From the NCBI GenBank assembly GCA_012270385.1, contig JAAXIK010000310.1:10602-74601 (forward strand): DNA of 64,000 nt, given 5' to 3'. Below, piece after piece: positions 1-11,200 of the stretch. Position 1 is the stretch's first letter, and each line of letters starts with the position of its first letter. A program made the translations under genes and the position numbers. This DNA comes from Rubripirellula sp. (GTDB lineage Bacteria; Planctomycetota; Planctomycetia; Pirellulales; Pirellulaceae). Under the pieces are notes generated by a model. That model worked only from the letters and a program-made list of their open reading frames with translations. It searched no databases and had not been told where the DNA came from.

Positions 1-1161
1 GGATGCAGCGGCTAGAGCTTCAGCTTTATCAGTTTTTTCCCAAGTAAAGCCATCGCCATCACGCCCGAAGTGGCCACCCGCCGTCGTGTCTTTGAAGACA
101 GGACGTCTGAGCTGAAGATGATCGATGATACCGCCTGGTGTCAGGGGGAAATGCTCACGCACTAGCTGAACCAGCTGATCATCGGAAACTTTTCCGGTCC
201 CCTCGGTATCAACGTGGATACTAACGGGTTCAGTGACACCGATTGCGTAGGCGAGTTGCACTTCACATCTTTCAGCAAGATCTGCCGCAACGATATTCTT
301 AGCGATGTAGCGGGCCATATAGGCTGCTGATCGATCCACCTTGGTTGAGTCTTTACCACTGAACGCTCCACCGCCGTGTCGTCCCCAACCACCGTAGGTG
401 TCAACAATAATCTTTCGGCCTGTCAGTCCGCAGTCTCCATGGGGCCCACCGACAACAAATTTTCCGGTTGGGTTAATGTGATATTTGATATCACCCTTAT
501 CTAATTCTGATGGAATCGAGGGCTTGATCACATGCTCGATGACAAATTCTCGAATTTCTTCATTGGATACATCAGGACAATGCTGCGCACTGACGACTAC
601 GGTGTCGATTCGAACAGGTGTGTTACCCTCATATTCGACCGTAACCTGACTTTTATTGTCTGGACGAAGCCAATTCACTTCTTCCTTGAATCGTGCTTCG
701 GTGATTCGATTGATAATTCGATGTGACAAAGCAATCGGCATCGGCATCAGTTCAGGTGTATCACGGCAGGCGTAACCAAACATTAAGCCTTGATCGCCTG
801 CACCAATTTCTTTTCCTGAGTCGTTGTCAGCATCAACGCCCTGCGCGATATCAGGGCTTTGGCTGTCGAGTGACACCATCACAGCACAGGTGTCTCCGCA
901 AATACCCATTTGGTCATCTGTGTAACCCACTTCGTTGATTACATTGCGGACAACATCGATGTAATTGAGTTTTGCTTTGGTTGTGATCTCACCTGCGATA
1001 ATCGCAACTCCAGTGGTCACCATGGTTTCACATGCGACCCTACTGTTAGGATCTTCGGAAAGCAAAGCGTCCAGAACGCCGTCAGAAATTCGATCGGCGA
1101 GTTTATCAGGATGCCCCATGCTGACCGATTCGCTGGTAAAGAGATATCGAGCGCTACTCAC
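1..1161 (-). CDS. metK: S-adenosylmethionine synthetase, C-terminus truncated by window edge; probable GTG start
   Basis: Reverse-strand translation begins [27 protein letters not shown] and reaches [25 protein letters not shown] at the window edge in the same frame. Missing from the ORF track because it has no ATG and no stop. Confidence 0.95.
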   Translation of the reverse strand, partial: MSSARYLFTSESVSMGHPDKLADRISDGVLDALLSEDPNSRVACETMVTTGVAIIAGEITTKAKLNYIDVVRNVINEVGYTDDQMGICGDTCAVMVSLDSQSPDIAQGVDADNDSGKEIGAGDQGLMFGYACRDTPELMPMPIALSHRIINRITEARFKEEVNWLRPDNKSQVTVEYEGNTPVRIDTVVVSAQHCPDVSNEEIREFVIEHVIKPSIPSELDKGDIKYHINPTGKFVVGGPHGDCGLTGRKIIVDTYGGWGRHGGGAFSGKDSTKVDRSAAYMARYIAKNIVAADLAERCEVQLAYAIGVTEPVSIHVDTEGTGKVSDDQLVQLVREHFPLTPGGIIDHLQLRRPVFKDTTAGGHFGRDGDGFTWEKTDKAEALAAAS

Positions 1162-1281
1162 AATGGTTTTCTCCGGAGTTTGCCATTAATATGCTTAACG
1201 GCACATAGATTTAAATTAGGTTCTAGTGAATTACCGTGCCAATAAATTACTTGTCAGACCGCGTTCTGAGAAGCTCCGTGA

Positions 1282-2454
1282 TTGATTGGAGCCCATAATC
1301 TAACAAGGTCGCCGTCTATTTTCTTCCAAAAGAAGCGATTCAGACACTTTTCGGTTTCATTGGAGTGCTCGAGGCGGGACGATAGGGAGCGTCAAACCAA
1401 GGTGGCTCAGATGCGAAATCACTCCAATCCTAGAGCGAAAAAACCGACCTTCGAGCAGGCAGAATTAGGTGCGTTGGAGAGCTCCATGCCAGCTAAACGC
1501 ACGGTTGCTCCGCTCCTCTTATCGTTTGGGTTTCATTTAGTTGTCTTGGTACTTCTTGGGCTATGGTGGGGATCTCAGCCAAAAGGAACAGAGAAATCGA
1601 AAAATGACCGGCCGATCGGAATTGCTGTGGTTCACCAGTTACCTGATCGGCAACGTTACACGGAAGTTCAAAGCTCAATCGAAGAATCCGAGTCGAGCGA
1701 AGACACAACCACTTCGGACGCCTCGAGTTCGTCTCTAGCCCCACCTTCTGACCTTGCACCTCCTTTAGATCTAGCAGGGATCCTAAATTCTCTTCAGTCC
1801 GACCCTTCTCCCGTGGATGGCACAGGGTTAGCCGGAGAGAGTAATTTACCGGGTGATGCGTTTTCCACTGGCTCTTCAGCGCAGAACGGGGAGGGAGAGG
1901 AGGCGACCACCATGGTATTCGGTGTGTCCGGCAGTGGAACGCACTTTGTTTATGTCTTTGATCGATCCGACAGCATGAATGGTTTTTCTGGTCGTCCGTT
2001 GCGTGCAGCCAAATCCGAGCTGATTAGGAGTCTCGGGTCACTCACGGAGCGACAGCAATTCCAGATCATTTTTTATAACGACCAACCTAGGCCGTTTTCA
2101 TTGCCGGGAATGCCTATGTCTATGGTCCGCGCTGAATCCGGAAATCTAGATCTTGCAAGAAATTATATTCGATCGATCGCTGCTTACGGTGGTACGGAAC
2201 ATGAGTCTGCTCTTAAATTGGCACTCCGAATGGGACCCGATGTGATCTTTTTTTTAACGGACGCAAGAGTTCCGCGACTATCGCAGGCTGAATTGAGAGA
2301 GCTTCAGATCCGAGCTAGCTCCTCAGGTACCACGATTCACTGCATCGAGTTTGGTTCGGATGGAGGTACGCCGGTGGATAACTTTCTCACTCAACTTGCG
2401 GCGATGAACCAAGGTCAGTATCGGTATATTGATGTTCGAAAATTGGATAACTAA
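1282..2454 (+). CDS. Membrane-anchored von Willebrand factor type A-like protein (start possibly 1411 or 1486)
   Basis: Hydrophobic segment LLLSFGFHLVVLVLLGLWW, Ser/Pro-rich linker, then VWA-like FVYVFDRSDSMNGFSGRPLRAAKSEL ... YGGTEHESALKLALRMGPDVIFFLTDA. Confidence 0.75.
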   Translation: MIGAHNLTRSPSIFFQKKRFRHFSVSLECSRRDDRERQTKVAQMRNHSNPRAKKPTFEQAELGALESSMPAKRTVAPLLLSFGFHLVVLVLLGLWWGSQPKGTEKSKNDRPIGIAVVHQLPDRQRYTEVQSSIEESESSEDTTTSDASSSSLAPPSDLAPPLDLAGILNSLQSDPSPVDGTGLAGESNLPGDAFSTGSSAQNGEGEEATTMVFGVSGSGTHFVYVFDRSDSMNGFSGRPLRAAKSELIRSLGSLTERQQFQIIFYNDQPRPFSLPGMPMSMVRAESGNLDLARNYIRSIAAYGGTEHESALKLALRMGPDVIFFLTDARVPRLSQAELRELQIRASSSGTTIHCIEFGSDGGTPVDNFLTQLAAMNQGQYRYIDVRKLDN

Positions 2455-2543
2455 CGTGTTGATTCTCTTTAGAGCATCATGCGACTATAGTTGAACATAA
2501 GCACAGGTTTAGCTGGTAACACTTCTCAAGGTTTTGGGGCTGA

Positions 2544-3455
2544 TTGGGTTTGGTGAACATACTTGCAATTTTTTTCCCGATCATTGTTTTATTCAGTGGT
2601 GCTTTGAATGTTGGATTCGCATCAACCATTTGGTTAGCGCCCTCAACTTCAGAAACCCGGGGCTCCAATTGGTATCCAGCCGCAATACAAAAGCAGCAAG
2701 GTCAAGTTGTTCAATTTGACCGGGATGCAATTGTTATTACTGATCCAAAAACCTCTCGGTCGAGGCGATTGGCTTCGTCGCGAGTACTATGGATTGAGGC
2801 AGATGATCAGACAGATCGTGAAAAGAACATACGATCTTTTTTTGAAGAAGGGCGGGATACAGATGTTCTTTCAGGTCTATCTGATGTTCTCAATGAGCGT
2901 CCGCCCGTTTGGCGGCAGCAGTGGCTAACCATGGTTGCGGCAGTTTCGGCTTGGCGGACCAAACGTGGCAAGGTAGCACTCGAACTGATAAGTCAACTCG
3001 ACCAAAGACCATTGCCCTTGATGATCTTGGCGTGGTTACCCATTGCCTGGACTAATCAGATTACGGCGGAGCCGTTAGTGGCGGATGCGTTAGCCCGACT
3101 ATCGGATCCTTCTCCAATTGTTCAATTAATTGCAAGTAGTTGGTTGCTGTCTTCTGTGCATCGAAATATTGCTTCGGAGAAGATCAAGGAGTTAATCACG
3201 TCAGATCGGACAGAGGTAGCACAATTGGCATCCGCGTTGCTGTGGCGGGTTGCAACACCTGAACAGGTTAAGAAATCAGCTGAAGACTGGCGGGACGAAA
3301 TAGACAGAATGCCACTTATGCTGCAGGGTGGACCTCTGGTTTTGCTCAAAAGTAAATTGCGATCCTCCGGCGAGGCGACAGCGGCTGAGCATCTTCAATG
3401 GTCAATTGATGTCGCGCCACTCATGACACAGCTGCGCTGGCTTGATGGTCGCTGA
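2544..3455 (+). CDS. Hypothetical secreted/membrane protein, lineage-type
   Basis: Complete 303-aa ORF with N-terminal hydrophobic signal-like segment; no family recognised. Confidence 0.6.
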   Translation: MGLVNILAIFFPIIVLFSGALNVGFASTIWLAPSTSETRGSNWYPAAIQKQQGQVVQFDRDAIVITDPKTSRSRRLASSRVLWIEADDQTDREKNIRSFFEEGRDTDVLSGLSDVLNERPPVWRQQWLTMVAAVSAWRTKRGKVALELISQLDQRPLPLMILAWLPIAWTNQITAEPLVADALARLSDPSPIVQLIASSWLLSSVHRNIASEKIKELITSDRTEVAQLASALLWRVATPEQVKKSAEDWRDEIDRMPLMLQGGPLVLLKSKLRSSGEATAAEHLQWSIDVAPLMTQLRWLDGR

Positions 3456-3542
3456 TTTGATCGAAGGATTGTCCTTCGGAAAGGAACGAAGGATCCACAT
3501 ACAAAAGCTAGTTTTCCCACAGCGACAAAATGGAAAAGTAAG

Positions 3543-3881
3543 ATGAGTAGTATTTTTTCAAAGATCATTTCCAAGCAGATCCCTGCGGATATTTTGTACG
3601 AGGATGACTTATGCATGGCTTTTCGTGACATCAATCCTCAAGCTCCAACACATTTTCTGGTGATACCCAAGAAGGAGATTCAGTCGATGGCCGATTTGAC
3701 CGCCGATGATCAGGCGATCGTTGGTCAGTGTCTTATTGTCGCGGCTCAAGTGGCCTTAGAGGAAGGTTTAGCCAACGGATACCGACTGATCGCAAACACG
3801 CTTGAAGACGGTGGCCAAGAAGTACCTCATCTCCATTTCCACATACTTGGCGGACGCAAATTGAATTGGCCGCCAGGTTGA
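3543..3881 (+). CDS. HIT (histidine triad) family protein
   Basis: IFSKIISKQIPADILYEDDLCMAFRDINPQAPTHFLVIPKK ... GGQEVPHLHFHILGGRKL (HxHxH motif). Confidence 0.93.
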   Translation: MSSIFSKIISKQIPADILYEDDLCMAFRDINPQAPTHFLVIPKKEIQSMADLTADDQAIVGQCLIVAAQVALEEGLANGYRLIANTLEDGGQEVPHLHFHILGGRKLNWPPG

Positions 3882-3931
3882 TGAGCGATGCCTTTAGGTC
3901 TCGTCATTCCTATCTCGGGATTAAATGAATT

Positions 3932-5062
3932 ATGCGTGCCTTCGATGATTTTGATGGAGAGATAAATCGACTTAAAACTTTAGGACGTCTGCGCTCATTG
4001 ACGCCGCGACGCGCCGAAGGGATTTATCTATACACCGACCATGGTGAAAGATTGTGCAACTTTAGCAGTAACGATTATCTAGGGTTTGCCAGTCGTCACT
4101 GTGACCCGGATCGTCAAGGTGCGGGAGCCAGTGCTCTGGTGAGTGGTTGGACAGAGTTGCATCAAAGTTTGGCAGATGACCTCGCTGGTTTCGAGCAGAT
4201 GGAGGCGAGCTGTTTGTTCCCCAGTGGGTATGCAGCATGTAGCGGAACTGTAGCCACGTTGGCCCGCGAAGGTGACATCATTTTTAGTGATGCGCTCAAT
4301 CATGCATCTCTGATAGATGGTTGTCGTTTATCCAGGGCCACATGTGTGGTTTATCCTCATCGTGACATGCCCGCGTTAAGAGCATTATTGGGTGAACAAC
4401 GGAGACGATATCGGAATGCGTGGCTTGTTACCGATGGTGTCTTTAGCATGGATGGCCATGTTGCTCCCTTAGTGCAAATATGCGATCTGGCAGAAGAGTT
4501 TGATGCTAGTGTGATCGTGGATGAAGCACACGCAACGGGCGTTCTAGGAGACCGCGGCGCTGGAGTTGCGGAATTGCTTGGTGTTAAGCACCGGGTGGAT
4601 GTCATTATCGGAACACTTAGCAAGGCTTTGGGGGCCCACGGTGGTTTTGTTGCATCCAACTCGCAGGTGGTTCGATATTTAATCAATCGATGTCGGTCCT
4701 TGATCTATAGCACAGCATTACCTCCAGTTGTGGTTGATGCTGCACGGGCTTCGCTCAATAGAATTGCTACCACCGCTGCCGATAGGCAACGTGTGAAATC
4801 GCTCGCAAGGTCTGTGCGTGCAAAGTTGGAACAAGTTGTCAGCGTTCACGAGATGGATGTTCCTATCATCCCCGTGATTGTCGGAGCGGATAATCAAGCT
4901 ACGTGTTTGGCAGAGAAATTACGTAAACATGGATTTTTTGTTCCTGCTATACGACCACCAACTGTCCCTGAGGGAACGGCAAGACTCCGGATTTCTCTCT
5001 CGGCTCTCCATACCGATCAGATGATTGAAGATTTAATCCGTTGTATGCAAAAAGTGCTTTAA
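3932..5062 (+). CDS. bioF: 8-amino-7-oxononanoate synthase-like (alpha-oxoamine synthase, PLP-dependent)
   Basis: NDYLGFASRH, FPSGYAACSGTVATLA, DALNHASLIDG, VDEAHATGVLG, IGTLSKALGAHGGFV (PLP lysine). Confidence 0.88.
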   Translation: MRAFDDFDGEINRLKTLGRLRSLTPRRAEGIYLYTDHGERLCNFSSNDYLGFASRHCDPDRQGAGASALVSGWTELHQSLADDLAGFEQMEASCLFPSGYAACSGTVATLAREGDIIFSDALNHASLIDGCRLSRATCVVYPHRDMPALRALLGEQRRRYRNAWLVTDGVFSMDGHVAPLVQICDLAEEFDASVIVDEAHATGVLGDRGAGVAELLGVKHRVDVIIGTLSKALGAHGGFVASNSQVVRYLINRCRSLIYSTALPPVVVDAARASLNRIATTAADRQRVKSLARSVRAKLEQVVSVHEMDVPIIPVIVGADNQATCLAEKLRKHGFFVPAIRPPTVPEGTARLRISLSALHTDQMIEDLIRCMQKVL

Positions 5063-5298
5063 CCAAAAAATTTGTAGTTAAAGAAGTAGAAGCGAAGAAA
5101 GACACGAGAAATATCTGCTTTTTTTCAGGGTTAGCAATAATCGAGGAATCTTTTCTTCATTTGTATCGTCATATCGCTGGAAATATGCAGCGTATCTGGT
5201 TCTGAGCACTGCTGCTGTCGTCACTATCGACTCCGAATGCTAAAACCTCTGCTGAGCGGTAAATGGATTCCGAGAGTTTGTTTTGAAACGAGAAAAAA

Positions 5299-8200
5299 AT
5301 GGTCCAACAAAAAATCATCTTACACGTTCAAACAGATTGTAATTTGTTTTGGAAACTCTTTTTGGTCTGTGCGTGGGTTATCAGCTCGTCACTGTCTCCC
5401 TCCCGAGTCGATGCACAGTCAATTAGTTGGATGGAAGATTTTGCGCTTTCGAAGGATCGCGAATCGAAGTTAGCTGAGTTAATTCCTGGTAGTGATGATT
5501 ACTTTTGCTTTCACTGCTTGCATTATCAGAATACAAATCAACTGGATCAGAGCGAAGTCATGCTAACGCAATGGCTCGCTGAACACAGTGGTCGAGAGAC
5601 GGCATCCATCAGGGCGATGGTCGATCGACAACGTCTCTTAACGTATCAAGAGAATCCCCGCCGAACGATTGATCATTTTGTGCGCCGCCTTGGGATCCAA
5701 TTAAATCATCCCGCTCCTCCGGCAAAAAATGAGCAGCGCTTTCCTGCGGAATTAGATCCAGCAGTTTTGCAGCCACAGAGATTAGTCATCGATGCTCTCC
5801 GGCGAAGGCAGCAACTCAAGCCTTTAGCGTTAGATTTTCTTGCTCAACGTTTCATGGCAAATCAGAATGCTGGTTTACCGATTCAACTTAGCGATTTGCT
5901 TCAAAGAGTGAACGCGCCGATTGTTGATGGACTTGAAGAATTAGTGATTCGGGAGTTGCGATCAAGGAACCCCGCGGATCAAAAGTTCGGGGACCGCGCG
6001 GCTCATCAACTATTAACACGGGAACAACTGGGGAAAGTAGCGGAAGCTCTTCCTCGTTTGGCGCAGCAGAATTCTTTCGTCACGGCCTTGCTCCGTCGAC
6101 TACGGCCGCCAACTGGAGTCGATATCTCGGTCAATGATGAGGAGCGATTACGTTACCTTTTAGAAGTAGATGCATATGTCAATCAACTCCCAGCCACTTT
6201 TAATCATCTCAAGGCCGCCTCCATTTATCGACTGCTAGAGTTTAATCATGGCCGAGGTGATTATGACCTGCAGCTGTTTTTACGTTACTTGAATCTGCCG
6301 CGGGTCAGTCCCATCGTTCCACGTGAATGGTCGGGCAAACCCAATCGAGCTGATCTCAATCAAGATTTTCAGCAGATGGCCCTTCTCTCACGAATAGGGA
6401 ACGAACAGCCGTTGGTTCGAGCTTACCTTGAGCATTTTCTCAAGGATGCGCCGAATACAAATGAATTTAGTGGACTGATTTTGGAGGATTACCTGCAGAG
6501 GGTTTTCGCCGAAACCAAGTTGATGAACGGGATCGGTGATGAGCAAGTCTGGTATCGCGTTCTCAAACCCGCAGAGCGACAGCAACTTAGAGATCGGAAA
6601 GAACTTCGACTTTCAGCGAATAATATTCGGCTTCTCAACGCGGAGGCAAAATCTGTCTTACGGGTTGATTTGAAGAATATTAGCGAATTGATGGTTCGGG
6701 TTTATGAGTTGAATACAGAATCCTTCTATCGAACTCACGAGGAAGATCTTGATACAGATCTCGATCTGGATGGATTAGTCGCAACCAGTGAACGATCGCT
6801 CAAGTTCTCGCAGCCCGCAATCATCAGGCATCGTGAGGAGATTGACCTAAGCAGCATCACAGGGCGTGGCGTGTGGATAGTGGATTTAGTTGGGGATGGT
6901 CTTCGTGCTCGCGCTTTACTCCGCAAGGGCTCCATTGATCATGTGGATGGTTTCAGTGCAGATGGAATGAGCTTCACCGTCATTGATGAAAATCGCAAGG
7001 CAATTCCTAGAGCGGTCATGTGGGTAGGCAAACAGTTATTTCGTGCAGATGAGCAAGGAAAAATAGTCATTCCTCCCGTGATGAAAGAAACGCAGCGTCA
7101 TGGAGTCATCAGCGATGGGAAAATCTCAAATCGCTTTCATTTTCCACACCTTGAGGAAAAGTACTCTCTACAGGCTGGAATGCATATTGATCGAACGCAG
7201 ATGCTTAGCGGTAGGAAAACAGAGATTGTCATCCGTCCGAGATTGCTCTTAGGCGAAAAAGTCATCGATCCACAGATTCTTGAGAACGTGAGTCTCCGTG
7301 TTAGAGCAACTGATCAAAGTGGCCTTCCCATTACCTTTGAAGAGAGCGAATTGGAGCTTGATCAGAATTCCGAACTCGTTGTCCCAGTCCGAGTTCCGCA
7401 AAGATTAGCATCGCTAACGGCTGTTCTATCAGGCACGGTGCCATCATTGATCGATGGCAGCAATAAACGTTTAGAAATACAGCATGAGTGGCAGGTTTCT
7501 GAAATCCGTAAAACGGATCAAGTGCATGATTCTTACCTCACTCGAAATAACAACAATTTTCTGATTGAAGTACGCGGTCGAAATGGGGAATTGGTACCGG
7601 GAGTCATGGTAAGCATCGCCTTGACGACAGAATATTCGACAGGTGACATTAATTTAACGCTACAGACGGCACCCAACGGTCGGATCAATCTTGGGGAGTT
7701 GGCCAACGTCTCCGAAGTAAGGCATGCTGTGGTGGGTGGCATTCAGCACATTCAGAGTATGAGTTTTGATCAACTGTCGTGGCCGAATCAACTCAATACG
7801 GCCTCCCAATCCACGATAAAGTTGCCCTGGCCGAAATCCGATGACCGGGTTTTATCACGGTTCAGGCTTTCGGAACTTAGGGAGACCTCGATCGCTGCGG
7901 ATCGTTCAGCAATCATCAAACAACAGGATGGATTCTTGGTGATTGAGGGATTAACAACCGGGGACTATTCCCTCGTGGATCGGCATACGGGGGTAAATGT
8001 TTCTATTTCAGTGACTGAGGGTCCCGTTTTCAGTGGGGTGATTGCAGGAGAAAGTCAACATCGAACGCTGTCCCAATACGTACCGCTGTCAATTGGTGAA
8101 ATTCAACGGGATGAGAAATCACTTCGCATTCAATTAACCGGTGTACTAGAGGGTGCGAGGGTTCATCTATACGCTTCCCGATTCTTGGATTCCTCTTTTC

Positions 8201-11200
8201 CTAGTCAGGCATTACGTTTGCCTGAAACAAGAGCCTGGGGGCGATCGATTGAGTCCCTTCAAAGTGCCTACGTCAGTGATTTGCGATTGGGTGACGAATA
8301 CCGATACGTTCTACGCCGTCGATTTGTGAAAAAGTACCCGGGCGTCATGCTACCCATGCCTGGATTACTGCTAAATCCCTGGGAAACAGAGGAAACCACC
8401 AATCAGACACAGGAGGCGCGACCGGGCGAGGCTGTGCCGCCGAGTAGTAAAATGAAATCAGCTGCGCAGCTGTCCGAAATGATGGATGAGGCGATGTCTG
8501 CGCAGCTGATTGGATCGTCAGAATATGATTTTCAGGCGGATCCCGGAGTGATCCTTTCGAATTTGAGACCCGACCAGGACGGTTGGGTGACGGTGGACGC
8601 GAAGTCCGTCAACGGGCTGCCGATAGTTCGTGTTGTCGTGAGTAATGCCACAACCATCTTGGAACGGGAAGTACCAGCTCCACTTACGGATGTCGAGACG
8701 GTGGATCTGCGATTGGCATCGAGTCTAGATATCTCGAATGCCTACACGATGGAACGGAGTGTCACGATAGCCGGTCCAGAGCAGCCCTTGGATTTGACAA
8801 GTCTGGGGTCTGCACAGCTTCAAATTTATGGGACCGTGCAAGATCTTCTAAAATTGTATCTAACACTCGTTCCGGATCCTCGGCTGGACGATTTCTCAGA
8901 GTTGGCTTCTTGGGGATCAATGGCACAGAGTGAAAAAATCCAGATATACGATCAATTAGCCAGCCATGAACTTCACTTATTTCTAAGAGCTTATGATCCC
9001 GATTTTTTCCAAGAAGTGGTCCGACGGCACCTCGCTAACAAGAAAGAAAAACAGTTTATCGATCATTGGTTGTTAGAGAATGATCTATCTGCCTATCGTT
9101 CAATAGGTCGCTATCACCAACTCAACATCGCTGAGAAGGTACTTTTTGCTTTTCGAGATCCGCAAATCCGCGATACGGTAATCTCAGAACTGGAACAGAG
9201 TTTGGCTAACGAGCAAGCTAAATTTGACCAGGTGGCGCGTAATATCGATATTGCACTCGCGGGCAAATCCATGGAAGCCGGAGGAGGCATGGGTGGTGGG
9301 GCAAATGCCTTTAGAGGGCGGTTGAATTCGAATTTTTCCGAGTCCCTATCAATGGATCAACAGCGACGAGGACTCGAGAGAATGAGACGCCGAGTTGAAT
9401 CGGCTTCCGAGGATGCGGACATGGATATGGCCGATCCGGGTATCACTGGAGGGAGAAAGGTATTTCTGGGAAGAGAGTTGCAGGGCGGCCGGGGTGGTGA
9501 GACCTTCTACCAAGATGTGGATCGCACCAAGCAGTGGGCAGAGAGTCAGTGGGATCAGGTAAGAACCGTTGGACCGTCCGAACCAAAATCCTTGGTCAGC
9601 CTCAACTCGTTTTGGTTAGATCTTGCAAAGCAAGCTCAGCAGAACCCCGAGTTTGTAAGAATGTCAAAACATTTATTACTGCCTGCCGAAAATCGACACG
9701 CTGCTCTCGTGGCTGTGGCTATGAGTGGCTTACCTCGCGAAGCTGGGGAAATAGGTCTACCAACTGATGAAGCGGTTCGTTACCAGCCTGCACATGAAGT
9801 TGCAGTCGTGACGAAACGTCTCAAAAAACTGGAGGTCGAAGAGACAGATCAATCTGTTTTGATTGGACAACGTATAAGTCCCGTTCATGGCGAGCAGGTC
9901 AGTCCAAATGATCGGAGCAAGTCGGAAGAACCAGAGAGTTTTGTTGTTGGTATTCCCTATCGTGGACAGATTGTGATTTCCAATCCGACAGCGAAGAATC
10001 AAATTATTGAACTTTTTTGGCAGATCCCCGAAGGTAGTATTCCCTTGTCGGGAACGGAAAAAACTTCTAACCAGACTCTGAAACTCAATCCCTTCGAGAT
10101 GAGCTCGGTTTCCTATACCTTTTATTTTCCAAACCCTGGTAAATACCAACAATACCCCGCAACTGTATCAAAAAATGAGACCCTCATCGCAAGGTCTGAT
10201 GATCGGGTGATCACAGTGTTGAAAGATTACCCAAAGAATAAGGAGTTGGATTGGAATTACCTTGCCACTCAAGGCAGTCCAACTCAGATAAGAAAATTCT
10301 TAGTCAATGCGAACGTACAAAATCTCGATTGGATGCGGATCGCATCGCGAATGCGGAATCAGGAAATCTATCAGGTAGTGATCGAAAAACTTGCCTCCGC
10401 GAAGTTACCCATTGAAGGTCTTTGGGCCTACGGTTTCTTACATGAAGATGAAGAAGCGATTCAAACCTATTTCTCTTTACTCAATCCTATTCATCGCCAA
10501 GTTGGGCCCGTGCTAAGAAGTCCCTTACTCAATGTGGATCCAATTGAACAACGGTTATTTGAAACACTCGAGTACTCCCCTCTGGTTCGCGCGCGAATAC
10601 ATCGACTGGGAGATCGGCATGAAATTCTCAACCCAACTTTTCGCCGGCAATATGAGGAATTTATTAAGCTACTTGGTTATCAAGATACCATCAAGGATTC
10701 GGATCGCCTGTTACTCTCTTACTATCTATTGATACAGAACCGTATATCGGAATCAATCGAACAATTCTCCGAAGTTCGTCGGGAAAGCGTTTCCGAAAAG
10801 CTTCAGTACGATTACTTATCTGCTTACTTGTCGCTGCATCAGGGTAACCTTGAGGCTGCACAAATCCTATCACGTCAATATGTAAATTATCCCATCACCC
10901 GCTGGCGTGTTCGATTTGATGAATTGAAGCAACTGTTGGGACAAGTGAACTCCTTGATGGATCGAGTGGACCGCAAGGATGAAGGTACAGTTGCTGCGAA
11001 TAATCGCAATGGAGATCTCCGGATCGATGATCGAAACCAGAGGATGAGTGATGCTTCTGAACAAACCCCTGTACTCGTCGTCGGGATAGATGGTAACCAA
11101 GTGCGCCTTGATTACCGAAATACAACGGAGGCGACTGTTAATTATTACGGTGTGGATCTTGAGTTGTTATTTAGCAAGGCTCCATTCGCCAGAGAGGATT

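Noticed and set aside
162-1245. Six ORFs (81, 64, 71, 111, 74 aa etc.) at the left edge
   Set aside because: They lie antisense or out of frame within the clear metK coding region (minus strand frame from 1161 to the window edge).
1162-1281. Possible SAM riboswitch in the metK leader (GGCAC/GTGCC pairing)
   Set aside because: Only a short stem; I could not match a known SAM riboswitch consensus by eye. An Rfam cmscan would decide.
9757-10152. 131-aa minus-strand ORF inside the giant exported protein gene
   Set aside because: Antisense to a continuous 2113-aa ORF, with no protein-like motif.
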